In this document: piece by piece, positions 22,257 through 32,698 of the stretch
Layout: each line of letters opens with the position of its first letter
Numbering within the stretch: the stretch's first letter is position 1
NCBI GenBank assembly: GCA_028551475.1
Contig: CM052360.1
Span: forward strand, 5,320,501-5,384,500
Origin: Casuarina equisetifolia
Taxonomy: Eukaryota; Streptophyta; Magnoliopsida; Fagales; Casuarinaceae
Direction: 5' to 3'
Length of the DNA stretch: 64,000 bases
The notes under the pieces: model-generated
The model's database searches: none
Told to the model about the DNA's origin: nothing
The model's input: only the letters and a program-made list of their open reading frames with translations
Position numbers and translations under genes: made by a program

Positions 22257-23899
22257 ATGGCCTTTTTCTTGTAATGGGTTTTCTATGTTTGCCTTGATGG
22301 GTCTAGTAGTAAGCTCTTTATTCGTAGCCACTTCTACCAGTTTCTATGAAAACTTTTGACTTTTCTATCTCTTTCTCTAGACAAAGTTGCTGGCTCTAGC
22401 TTCTAGTCTAAGAAAGAGTATCTCTTTAGGAGAATTGATATGCAGCTTAAACTAGTTGCTAGCAACTCTGTCGGCACTGTTAATGCCTATTATGTAAGTA
22501 TCAGGCTCATCCATTTTTCCTCCCTATTTGCTAAAACTTGTGCACTTGCACACACACAAACACTTATTACAAACACAAGTTCTGGGCATTAGCCTGATTA
22601 GTGCTTGCAAAAAAATTGAAAGTTGAGGGCGCATATTCAACTTTGAAGAGCTTGCATTTGTTGTTAAAGTTAATCTTCAAAAGAGTCACAAGCTTGGCAT
22701 GAAACCAAAGTTCCTTTGTATTATTTTTACTTGATCTTGTGATAGGACCTAATACAGTAGCAACTTCGATTCCGCGAAGGCTATGGTTTTCGTTCATCAG
22801 TTACTTGATAGGATGTATTCACGTGAAAAAACTTGCGTTTCCTTTTATTTTCAAACAAATAGAGGAATTATAGTTAGTTCCAGATCTTTTAAGGCTTTTA
22901 CTTTGAGAAAGTGTTGGGAGTTCTTCAAGCTTTCACTTAAGCCTCAGAACTAACTTAGCGTTCATTAATTGATGCATTAAACAAAAAGATGAACAATAAA
23001 TTTGGTTCTAATAGCAATTGTACCTTTTCAACTCATTTTCAAATTCTTTCTTTCCGAAAACACCCTAAAACGTTCCAATAGTTTTCCCTCTGGGTATCAG
23101 TATATCCTATAAATTGACTATTGTTTTTTTTTTTCATATAGTTTTCTTCTCAAGGACCTACTCATGATGAAATTGACTTTGAGTTCTTGGGAAACCTGAG
23201 CGATGACCCTTACACTTGTTCAAGAAAGCACTAGCAAGTGAAAGTGATTCTCAAGTGATTCGATAGACTAGCGAGGAGTCTACACAAAAATGGGTTCACT
23301 CAAGGCAAGGGAGCAACAGTTCCATCTCTGGTTTGACCCCACGAAAAGTTTCACACTTTAACCACAACAGTCATCTGGAAACCAAAGCACATAATGTAAG
23401 AGAAACATCCCACTAATACAAATTTCCCAATCATAGTGCTAAATTCAAGGTAACCAGTGAAAAGGATGGGAAAAGGCTAGAAATTATGCAAAAAACACAC
23501 AACTTTATTGATGAACTTGGAAACTATTTTTCATGTATTTCATTTGAGCATATACCTAGTTTGCTATAATATAACGCATTGAAATAATTCTCAACATATT
23601 TATGCTTCTCTTTCAGCTTCTTGATCGATAACATCCCTATAAGAGTATTCAAGAATGTTGAATCCCTCGGTGCTCCCTTCCCTGAGAACCAACCTATGAG
23701 GATTTACCCTAGCCTCTCGAACACTAATGATTGGGCCACAAGAGGACGATCGGTGAAAATTGATTCGTCGAAAGCACCCTTCACAGCATACTACCGAAAC
23801 TTCAAGTTTAACCCCCCCAACCCTACAAGCTCCTCATCCGACCGTATATGGCAGGCCAACGAGCTTGATGCCCCTGGCCTTCCCCTTCCCATGGGTTAA
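22257..23899 (+). pseudogene. Xyloglucan endotransglucosylase/hydrolase (XTH) pseudogene
   Basis: XTHs are secreted GH16 enzymes that cut and rejoin xyloglucan in plant cell walls. Three exon blocks are visible with conserved splice sites: 22257-22493 (ends at GTAAGT), 23142-23395 and 23617-23899. Signature residues are [15 protein letters not shown], the catalytic HDEIDFEFLGN (23163-23195), FTQGKG, EQQFHLWFDPT, DNIPIRVFKN, and DWATRG...KAPFTAYYRNFK. Lesions: the first ATG is followed by a stop while the signal-peptide-like frame is shifted; about 17 residues of the N-terminal core are missing; a 65-bp block (23216-23280) interrupts exon 2 and adds stops; two residues are lost after FTQGKG, shifting the frame; and the C-terminal XET_C part is absent. 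A Copia element starts 36 bp after the last codon. The family call is secure; the subfamily is not. Confidence 0.9.
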
Positions 23900-23935
23900 A
23901 AAAAAAGTGTAAAAACAGTTTAATAAGATTAACTT

Positions 23936-24338
23936 TGTTAAAAAACAAACCCGTGAATCTAAACTCAAGGAATCTCTTAGGATCTTACCGCACACACAAA
24001 GAGAATATTAGTCAAGTAAAGAACACACAGAAATTACGAGGTTCAGGATAATCCCTACGTCCCCGGCCTAAGGAGCAATTCTTCACTATGATGAGGAGGG
24101 CTTACAATGCTTACAAAAAACCTCTGTTAATCTCTCAATCTCTCTCAACCTCATACCTAGGTTTCCCCATAGTGTTTCCTTTTGTACGGTGTTTCCTTTT
24201 ATACAAGTACCAAGGAAACCCAAATAGAATAGGACTAGGAGACCTAAATACAATAAGATTAGGAAACCTTATAAACTACCCACAACATAAACATGGTAGT
24301 TACATAATTACCTTTACTAATTTACTCCAAACCTAACA
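23936..24338 (-). repeat. Copia 3' LTR (403 bp)
   Basis: Starts TGTTAAAAAACAAACCC on the plus strand and ends CCAAACCTAACA, matching 29854-30239. It is followed at once by a polypurine tract on the minus strand. Confidence 0.88.
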
Positions 24339-24746
24339 ATTTCCCCCTTTTGGAGTAACATTAGTGCAACATCCCTGCACCATAAGAGAAAGAACATTGC
24401 TCCCTAGACTTGGCCCAATCATTAGTGTTCGAGATGATGAGGAGGGCTTACAGTGCTTACAGAAAACCTCTATTTTCTCTCAATCTCTCTCAATCTCATA
24501 CCTAGGTTTCCCCATAAGGTTTCCTTTTATACAAGTACCAAGGAAACCCAAATAGAATAGGACTAGGAGACCTAAATAGAATAAGACTGGGAAACCCATA
24601 TAAACTACCCACAATACAAATATGGTAGTTACATAATTACCCTTACTAATTTACTCCAAACCTAACAATTTCCCCCTTTTGGAGTAACATTAGTGCAACA
24701 TCCCTGCACCATAAGAGAAAGAACATTGCTCCCTAGACTTGACTCT
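24339..24746 (-). repeat. Duplicated polypurine tract plus partial LTR module
   Basis: The stretch after the 3' LTR (24339 to about 24414: polypurine tract and adjacent 3' non-coding sequence) is followed by a second partial LTR (24434-24667, 234 bp) and then a second copy of the same tract and flank (24668 to about 24746). The element therefore ends in a tandemly repeated LTR/tract module. Confidence 0.8.
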
Positions 24747-26156
24747 ACTTGGAGTCCATTCCAGCAACCCGCTAACAAGTCTCTAGCTTGTCTCTTGTCA
24801 GCGGCTTCGTCAACATATCTGCTCCATTATCATCAGTGTGAATCTTCACAAGATCTAACTACTTGGATTCTAATACATCTCTAATCCAATGATATTTAAC
24901 ATCAATATGCTTAGACCTTGAATGAGATGACATGTTCTTACTGAGGCGGATGGAGCTCTGGTTGTCGCTATAAAGGATAACCATCCCTTGTTTTATACCA
25001 AGTTCTTGAAGAAACATCTTCATCCATAGAAGTTCTTTTCCACCCTCAGTGATTGCTATATACTATGCTTCTGTTGTAGACAAAGCAACACAATCTTGTA
25101 GCCTAGACTGCCATGAAATTGCTCCCCCTGTGAAGGTGAGCATGTACCCTATTGTAGATCTCCTCCCATCATGGTCACCAGCCATATCTGCATCTGTGTA
25201 TCCAACCAATACAGGCTCATCATTACCAAAACACAAACACAACTTAGGAGTTCCTTTAAGGTACCTGAGTATCCACTTCACAGCTTCCCAATGCATTTTA
25301 CCAGGATCTGAAAGAAAATGACTAACTACTCCAACTACATGAGCAATATCTGGTGTAGTGCTTACTGTTGCATACATCAAGCATCTGTGTATCCAACCAA
25401 TACAGGCTCATCATTACCAAAACACAAACACAACTTAGGAGTTCCTTTAAGGTACCTAAGTATCCACTTCACAGCTTCCCAATGCATTTTACCAGGATCT
25501 GAAAGAAAATGACTAACTACTCCAACTACATGAGTAATATCTGGTGTAGTGCTTACTGTTGCATACATCAAGCTACCAACCGCAGATGCGTAAGGTGTTT
25601 TCTTCATATATTCAACATCACTCTTACTTTCAGGCTTCTGCTTCTTACTCAGATTGAAATGACTTGTAAATGGAGTACTTACTACTTTTGCCTTGTCCAT
25701 GTCAAATCTCTGAAGTATCTTCTCTACATACTTCTCCTGAGATAGCCATAACTTTCCATGTTCTCTGTCACGTTTAACTTCCATACCAAGGATTCGCTTT
25801 ACCAATCTCAAATCTTTCATCACGAAAGACTTGCCTAAATCCTTCTTCAGCTCAGCAATCTTCTTAATGTCCTCGCCAACAATCAACATATCATCAATAT
25901 ATAGGAGTAGGATGACAAAATCACCACCTGGAAAGTGCTTCACAAACACACAATGATCTGAGCTGGTCTTGTTATAACCGTGCTGTAACATGGATGACTT
26001 AAACTTCTTGTACCACTGACGAGGTGCTTGTTTTAGACCATACAAGCTTTTCTTCAATCGACATACAAGATTTTCCTTGCCCTTCTCTATGAAGCCCTCA
26101 GGTTGCTCCATGTAAATCTCTTCCTCTAAGTCTCCATGAAGGAATGCAGTCTTCAC
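24747..26156 (-). pseudogene. Copia reverse transcriptase / RNase H part of pol
   Basis: The minus-strand frame 26156-25377 begins just after a stop and carries KTAFLHGDLEEEIYMEQPEG, LYGLKQAPRQWYKKF and the YIDDMLIVG catalytic motif, then the connection region. RNase H continues with GYTDADMAGD, RRSTIGYML, SWQSRLQDCVALSTTEA, a TAG at about 25061, then YIAITEGGKE and LYSDNQSSI to about 24750. The segment containing LMYATVSTTPDI to the start of GYTDA is present twice because of a 191-bp duplication, which puts the two parts in different frames. Confidence 0.9.
25191..25572 (-). repeat. 191-bp tandem direct duplication in the Copia RNase H region
   Basis: 25191-25381 and 25382-25572 are almost identical, differing at a few positions such as CCTGAG/CCTAAG and GAGCAA/GAGTAA. 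The unit is not a multiple of three, so it shifts the frame. The near-identity makes it younger than most other lesions in the element. Confidence 0.92.
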
Positions 26157-26162
26157 ATCAAG

Positions 26163-27566
26163 TTATTCTATCTCCAAGTTTAGTCTAGCAGCCAAACCAA
26201 GAATAACTCTGATTGAAGACATCCTCACCACAGGAGAGAAAATCTCCTCAAAGTCAATACCTTTCTTCTGACCATAACCCTTCACAACTAACTGCGCCTT
26301 GTACCTTGGTAGTGGATTGTTCTCTTCTGACTTCAACTTGTATACCCACTTATTTTTAAGTGCTCTCCTACCCTTAGGCAATGTCACAAGATCATAATTG
26401 TGGTTTTCCCGCAAGGAATTCATCTCCTCTCGCATAGCTTTCTTCCACTCTTTCTTGTGCTCACATTCATTAGCTTCCTCATAGCATTGCGGTTCTCCCC
26501 CATCAGTTAGCATTAAGTACTCATGTGGTGGATATTTCATCGAAGTTTGACGCTCTCTACTAGATCTTCTCACGGGGGGCTGGGTTGATGACTCAACTGA
26601 ATGATTATCAACATGTCCTTTAGATTCTTCAACAACTGGAGTTTCAGGAACTTCTTCACTTGCTACATCCTCAAGTGGCTTTTCCTGTGTAGTTCCCCTT
26701 TCATGTGCACTTACTAGGGAAGAAGAAGGTGGGGTTATATCCTTAAGACTTTCATTAACAACTCTTGGCTTTTCAGTCTTCTTAAGATCTTCAATAGTCT
26801 GACCTTCGAAGAAGATACCATCTCTGCTTCTAATCAGTTTCTTTGCAGCTGGATCCCACAGTCTGTATCCAAAAGCATCATGTCCATAGCCCAAGAAGAT
26901 GCAATCTCGAGCTTTATCATCAAGCTTGTTCCTCTCATCCTTAGGAATGTGAACAGACACCCTGCAGCCAAATACTCTCAAGTGCTTGAAAGAAAACTCC
27001 TTGCCAGTCCATACTCTCTCAGGTAGATCACCTTCTAATGGAACTGAAGGAGACAAGTTAATAAGATCTACTGCAATACACATAGCTTCACCCCAAAATG
27101 ACTGAGATAATCCAGAATGTGAAAGCATACACTTGATCCTCTCAACTATAGTTCTGTTCATCCGTTCTGCAACCTCATTATGCTCTAGAGTTTTAGGAAC
27201 TGTCTTCTCAAGCATGATACCCTGAGTTTTGCAATATTCTTCAAACGACCCTCTGTATTCACTTCCATTATCTACACGGACGCACTTCAGTTTCCTTCCA
27301 GTTGCTCTCTCAACCATAGCATGAAACTGTTTGAAGACCTTCAAAACCTGATCCTTAGTCTTCAGTGCATAAGCCCATACCTTTCTAGAATGATCATCAA
27401 TGAAGGTAACAAAGTACATAACACCACCAAGAGTTTTCACCTTTAACATACACACATCTGAATGAATCAAATCAAGAACATGTTTTCTTCTAGACGGGGG
27501 TCCTCTCCGAAATGAGACTCTACGTTGCTTTCCAGCCAAGCAATGATCACAAGGGTTCAACTGCAA
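26163..27566 (-). pseudogene. Copia integrase and start of reverse transcriptase
   Basis: The minus-strand frame of 467 codons begins with the CDHCLAGKQ half of the integrase zinc finger; the matching HKQLGHL half lies upstream at about 27640. The catalytic core shows FIDDHSRKVWAYAL, RVDNGSEYRG and AERMNRTIVERI (the D, D, E triad), followed by the GKR-like RVFGCRVSVHIP and FLGYGHDAFGYRLWD region. A variable Ser/Glu-rich linker leads into EEMNSLRENHNYDLV and NKWVYKLK, the start of reverse transcriptase. It ends at a TAA that replaces the residue before LDVKTAFLHGD. Confidence 0.9.
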
Positions 27567-27734
27567 ATCAACACCACTGACTCCTCATATGATTTTGTTC
27601 TTTATCAAATGCTGAAATCCCTTCTCACTAAGATGTCCAAGTTGCTTGTGCCATAGCTCCATGTGATTATCTTCCACCACATTTACCTTGCCTTTCTGAA
27701 TACTAGCTTCAGTCTTATAGAGAGTACTGACCTT

Positions 27735-28049
27735 CTATCCTTTTGCAAATATAAGAGAACCTCTACTAAGTTTCCATTTACCACCACCAAAGTAGTTATC
27801 ATATCGTTCATCATCAAGGACGCCAGTAGAGATCAAGTTGAAACAAATCTCGGGGACATGTCTGACATTCTTCAGAACTAGCTTACATCCAACACTAATC
27901 TCCAAGACTACATCTCCAATGCCAACTATCTTTGCCTGTGCATTATTTCCCAAGCTAACACACACAAAATCACCACCTGAATAAGATGTGAAGAACTTTT
28001 CATGTGGGGTAACATGAAAAGAGGCACCTGTGTCAACAATCCAAGACAA
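27735..28049 (-). pseudogene. Copia aspartic protease
   Basis: The minus-strand frame contains WIVDTGASFHVTPH with the catalytic D-T-G-A, then VGIGDVVLEI and LKNVRHVPEICFNLIS, the standard Copia protease (gag_pre-integrase side) signature. Stops bound it on both sides. Confidence 0.9.
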
Positions 28050-28059
28050 AACCTAACAT

Positions 28060-28979
28060 GAAATGTTGATATGAGAATCACAAAAGATCATAATATCCCC
28101 AATACTGGATGTAGTTGCCACTGTATCTTTTTCAACTTCTTTTTCTCCATACCTTGATTCTTCTTCCTTGAGTATTCTGCAGTCTCTCTTATAATGGCCA
28201 GACTTACCACAATGATAACACTTGACATCTTTCCTTGAACGTGAGACTCCACGTGATCTATCAGAATTTGGTGCTCTACTCTTGCTTCTGTCTCTATTTA
28301 TGTCTACATATCTATTTCTCCCCCTCTTTTCTGTAACTAATACTTATGTATGTCCATGTGCTCCTTGCTCAATCATTCTGGTTTCTTCATTAAGCAAACC
28401 TTCATGTACTGACTTCATACTTAGAACGCCGCCCAGAGCTGAGTTTGTGAGAGTGACTACCAATGTTTGCCAGCTGTTAGGTAAGTTACTCAACAATAAC
28501 ATTGCTTGCAGTTCATCTTCTAGAACAATCTTTACTGTCGCTAACTGATTCACCAAAGACTTAAACTCACTCAAGAACTCTGTCATCGGCCGTCCTACCT
28601 TGTATTTCAAGTTAATTAACCTCTTAAGTAGGTAAACCTTATTATGAGGAGTCTTGCGTTCATAAAGAGCCTCAAGCTTCTTCCATAACTCACTAGCTTT
28701 AGTCTCTTGTGCAATATGGTGATAAATACTGTCCTCAACAAATTGTCTAATTTGAGAGACAATTTTCTTATTCAACTTCTCCCACTCTTTATCAGTCAGC
28801 TTCTCAGGCCTAGTAGAATCTCCTTCCACAGCATCATATAAATCTCTGCTAATCAAGTAATCTTCCATCCGCAGCTTCCAAGTTTGGAAATTAAATGAAT
28901 TTAACATGGTCATACCTTTACCATAAGTACTCATATCATCCATCACAACAAAATAAACTCCCTTTGACTTCCCCCTCAA
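28060..28979 (-). pseudogene. Copia gag with CCHC zinc knuckle
   Basis: The minus-strand frame 28979-28344 carries the UBN2-type Copia Gag: LNSFNFQTWKLRMEDYLISR, LWKKLEALYERKTPHNKVYL, LINLKYKVGRPMTEFLSEF and LLLSNLPNSWQTLV. After a stop, the same protein continues to a zinc knuckle (KCYHCGKSGHYKRDC, CX2CX4HX4C) at about 28225-28177. Gag forms the virus-like particle. The style fits the Tork lineage. Confidence 0.88.
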
Positions 28980-29111
28980 ATAGAAATCAAAAGTACAAAA
29001 TTACCAAAATACCCCTCAACAAATGCCAACCAAATTGACCAAAATACCCTTCTGATTATGCCCAAAAATAGTCAAATATCTCCCAAAAAATCACAGAAAA
29101 ATACTGCAAAA

Positions 29112-29373
29112 ATTGACACATAAATCACCTAAAAATTCTGTCCAGTCAAAGTCAACGGTCAACGGTCGATCAACGATCAACACCTCGGTCGGTCAACAGT
29201 CAACGGTCAACACCTCAGTCACGGTCAACGGACAGCTGGACCGGGTTGACGAATCGGGTCTGGATCTGGGCTGGGCTGGGTCTTCGGATCCAATCAACGG
29301 TCAATAAGTCAAACTTTGACCGAGTCAACGGGTCATACTTTGACTGGGTCAACTATGGGTCAAAATTGGGTCA
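29112..29373. promoter_or_regulatory. Cluster of W-box cores in the Copia leader
   Basis: About 17 TTGAC cores (counting GTCAA on the plus strand) fall in roughly 260 bases, many as TTGACC or GTTGAC. TTGAC(C/T) is the binding core of WRKY transcription factors. The cluster lies between the 5' LTR and gag, in the untranslated leader of the element. Binding is an inference. Confidence 0.5.
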
Positions 29374-29840
29374 ACAGAACCCGTTTTTACTGCTGCAGTT
29401 GCATTTCTCCTCTGATTACCGCCGTTCCAAAGTGGTTTTCGACAAGATAAGAACACCAATCAATAGATCGGCTTCCAAAGAGTCTATAGAACTCAAAATC
29501 ACTCCACAAAACGCTCAAACGAAAGAGGAATCGCAAATCCCCTTTTCGGGCTCATAGGTTCAACACAACCCGCAGCACTCCAATCGATGTTCCGACCATA
29601 AAGAAGGTGGAAATCACACAAACGAAGACTAGAGAAGAAAATTCATACCTCAAATGCCGATTTTAGCTTCTCCCTTCGTGCGTTACACACCAAGTGTTCG
29701 ACAAAAGGCTTATTTGAATAAAGCCTTTGTTAACAGCTTCCCTCTTGTGTGCGATGTGCTAAATACACACCAAAAACAGTCGTTCTTTCGCTAACTACCT
29801 GACAAAGAACGAGCCTTGGCCCTAATTTAGGAACCTAGGT

Positions 29841-29850
29841 GCCGATACCA
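29841..29850 (-). other. Copia primer-binding site
   Basis: The minus strand reads TGGTATCGGC three bases after the LTR end. The first seven bases match the initiator tRNA-Met site used by most plant Copia elements; the rest has diverged. Confidence 0.7.
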
Positions 29851-29853
29851 GTT

Positions 29854-30239
29854 TGTTAGAAAACAAACCCATGAATCTAAACTCATAGAATCTCTCAGGA
29901 TCTCACCGCACACACAAAGAGAATATTAGTCAAGTAAAGAACACACAGAAATTACGAGGTTCGGGATAATCCCTACGTCCCCAGCCTAAGGAGCAATTCT
30001 TCATTATGATGAGAAGGGCTTACAGTGCTTACAGAAAATCTCTGTTTTCTCTCAATCTCTCTCAACCTCATACCTAGGTTTCCCCATAAGGTTTCCTTTT
30101 ATACAAGTACCAAGGAAACCCAAATAGAATAGAACTAGGAGACCTAAATAGAATAAGACTGGAAAACCCATATAAACTACCCACAATACAAATATAGTAG
30201 TTACATAATTACCCTTACTAATTTACTCCAAACCTAACA
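29854..30239 (-). repeat. Copia 5' LTR (386 bp)
   Basis: Plus-strand ends are TGTTAGAAAACAAACCC and CCAAACCTAACA. It matches the 3' LTR at 23936-24338 and the fragment LTR at 7564-7923. Confidence 0.9.
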
Positions 30240-31380
30240 ATTCCTCAGAGTAAGAGTAAGAGTTGTCCTTTGATTTTCTCAAATTATTGATTGGAATCAA
30301 CACAAATTAAATAGATCAAGCAAAGAAATAGAATTAGTATATTGCATAAATACATTAATAGAAGACATCGATCCTAGCTTCCCTTGGTGTTACAAAATTA
30401 GGTTTGAAGTTTACTAAAGTTCCAAAAGTTGTGAGGAATATATATAGTTTATAGCCTTTAAGAGGCTAAAATCTAAATTATTATATCAATACTTCATATT
30501 ATATTATTAAGGTCTCTTAACTTGTTTACTTTCTACATAAATATCAGTCTCTAAAAGTACAATCACCATTTTGTTTCAACTTAATGTCTAATAAAATTAA
30601 CTCGGACCTTTTCTAAAGGCAAATGTTAAGATGTTACAAAATGTCAAATTATCTCCTAATTATCAAAAATAAGTACTATAAAACTACAAACTAATAGAAG
30701 TGATAATTAAAATACAACACATTAAAGGGCAACAAAGAGAAAAAAAGGGTAGGATTGAATACACGTTGAAATCAAAAAATGATTCCTCTTTGTTAAAGGT
30801 TCTAAATACCACTTATATTCTTTGGGTTATAGCTTTATATTATGGGACATTTATGATATGTTCTAGACTACTACTAACATAATAAAAGAAATATATTTAT
30901 AAGTCAAGGAAGCTAATTGGTAGGCACAATCGTGAGTCTTGAAACTTTTATATTTCCTTATAAGTAAACTAATGATCGAGCTATTATTACTATCAAATCA
31001 TTATTAGTATTTTCATGTCTATTGTTGTGAAAAAAAAATGAAAAAAGTAAGCTTCCTTTAGCACACATACCTTATCATAGGTTGCACAAAATGTTTCCAT
31101 AGAGAACAACAAATGCTTTCACCTTTGCCTTATCGTTTATCTCTCTAACTAGTTCCCCAAATAACCTTTTGGCTCCAAACTCCCAACCACCCTTCATTGA
31201 ATGTGAGGCTGATCGATGTGCCTATATTTCAATTGAACTAAAACATATTGACAAAAAAAATTTAAAAAGAAAAGAAAAAGGAATGTTATTTTAAAACAAA
31301 TGGCAGATATTCTTGGCTTAACTTTTTTGACAGCCAACCCAGACTCTTTTGTTTTATGTTTTGTTTTCCTTTAACTGGTA
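30240..31380. other. Intergenic upstream region of CLPP2
   Basis: AT-rich with no credible gene. The XTH reading frame interrupted on the other side of the Copia element does not resume here. Confidence 0.5.
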
Positions 31381-31486
31381 ACTCTACCCAACCCGTTGGA
31401 TGCGTTATTGAACCCTATGTCCCTGTTCGTTTCACTCTACCGAGCCCATTGGATGCGGTAGTGAACCCTATGCCCCTCTTCATTTC
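31381..31486 (+). repeat. 53-bp tandem duplication in the CLPP2 leader/promoter
   Basis: Copies at 31381-31433 and 31434-31486 both run from ACTCTACC through TTGGATGCG and GTGAACCCTATG-like sequence (TTGAACCCTATG in copy 1) to a final ATTTC or GTTTC. The second copy ends 46 bases before the start codon. Confidence 0.88.
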
Positions 31487-31531
31487 TTCTCCTTGAAAGT
31501 TCCAGTCTCAGAGATCCACGGAGGTCATACC

Positions 31532-32698
31532 ATGGCGATGAGGAGCCTAACTCCATATACCAGACTCCTCGCAACAGCTGTATCCTCCAGGGGATCCACA
31601 TGGACATGGTCTCACCAGCCAGTGCGCAGGTACGGACTCATCCCGATGGTGATAGAGCATTCGTCTCGAGGCGAGCGCGCTTACGACATTTTCTCCCGCC
31701 TTCTCAAGGAACGGATCGTCTGCATCAACGGACCCGTCTCCGACGACACTGCCCACGTAGTTGTTGCCCAACTCCTCTTCCTCGAGTCTGAGAACCCCTC
31801 CAAGCCCATCCACATGTACCTCAACTCCCCCGGCGGCGCCGTCACTGCAGGTCACCCATTTTTCTGTTTCGGATCTTTTCTGTTTTGTTTTGGGTTAAAT
31901 TTATTGTCCATTGGTCGTCTTGTTTAGCGGGTTAAGTAATGATTTTGGATAATGCATGCTTAACCTCATTTCCAAAGATTGGACTATCGAAATTAATTGA
32001 TCAAATTGTTACGATATAGATAAGAGTTTAGTCAAAATGTTGAATTTCGTCACCCTGAGTAATTTAGCTTCGTAGCTAATTATTTTTGCACCTCATGGCT
32101 TCTCTTTTTTATAAACGAGCATTGGTATGGAGTGTGGACTCTGGCCAATCCTAAGCAGGTGTTTTATTTATCTACAAAGAAGAGAGGTAGCAAAGAAAAA
32201 GACATATGAGATATTGGGCGCAAACTAGATTTTTTCCTGTTTATTATCGTCTTTTGATTTCTTGGATTGGGTTATGCAGGCCTTGCAATTTATGATACTA
32301 TGCAGTACATCCGGTCTCCGGTCAATACGACTTGTTTGGGCCAAGCTGCGTCGATGGCATCTCTTCTTTTATCTGCAGGGGCAAAGGGTGAGAGGCGGTC
32401 ACTCCCAAATGCGACCGTTATGATTCATCAGCCTTCAGGAGGTTACAGTGGGCAGGCAAAGGATATGACAATCCACACAAAGCAGATTGTTCGGGTTTGG
32501 GATGCGCTGAATGCCCTGTATTCGAAGCACACCGGGCAGCCAGTTGACATAATTCAGAAGAATATGGATAGGGATTATTTTATGACGCCTGATGAGGCCA
32601 AGGAGTTCGGGATTATTGATGAGGTTATTGATCAAAGACCGATGGCTCTGGTGACTGATGCTGTTGGTAACGAAGGGAAGGACAAGAGTTCCAGTTAG
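31532..32698 (+). CDS. CLPP2: Mitochondrial ATP-dependent Clp protease proteolytic subunit (CLPP2)
   Basis: Serine protease subunit that forms the ClpP barrel and degrades proteins delivered by ClpX in the mitochondrial matrix. Two exons: 31532-31850 and 32280-32698, with a GT-AG intron, giving 245 residues (the Arabidopsis protein is about 241). The N-terminus, [17 protein letters not shown], is rich in Arg, Ser and Thr and lacks acidic residues, as expected for a mitochondrial presequence. The catalytic triad is present: Ser131 in GQAASMAS, His156 in MIHQP, Asp205 in MDRDYF. The oxyanion SPGG motif and the [11 protein letters not shown] helix are intact. I chose the ATG at 31532 because the presequence starts cleanly there; an in-frame ATG at 31493 would add 13 residues. 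No disruption is seen. Confidence 0.95.

Larger units (their letters stand above)
23936..30239 (-). mobile_element. Copia LTR retrotransposon (Tork-like), nearly complete but inactivated
   Basis: On the minus strand: 5' LTR (30239 to 29854), a primer site beginning TGGTATC (29850 to 29841), a leader, gag, protease, integrase, reverse transcriptase, RNase H, polypurine tract (CCAAAAGGGGGAAA) and 3' LTR (24338 to 23936). LTRs are 386 and 403 bp; the difference is mainly a 17-bp duplication near 24175-24200. Stops split the polyprotein at about 28050, 27735, 27590, 26160 and 25061, and a 191-bp tandem duplication shifts the RNase H frame. The five bases flanking the two LTRs (AACTT and ATTCC) do not match, so no clean target duplication is seen. 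The 7109-7923 fragment belongs to the same family. Confidence 0.92.

Noticed and set aside
29113..29557. Plus-strand ORFs as a small host gene
   Set aside because: They lie in the non-coding leader of the minus-strand Copia element and translate the GTCAAC-rich repeats.
31547..31855. Antisense and +1-frame ORFs over CLPP2 exon 1
   Set aside because: Shadows of a GC-rich real exon whose own frame is a clear ClpP.
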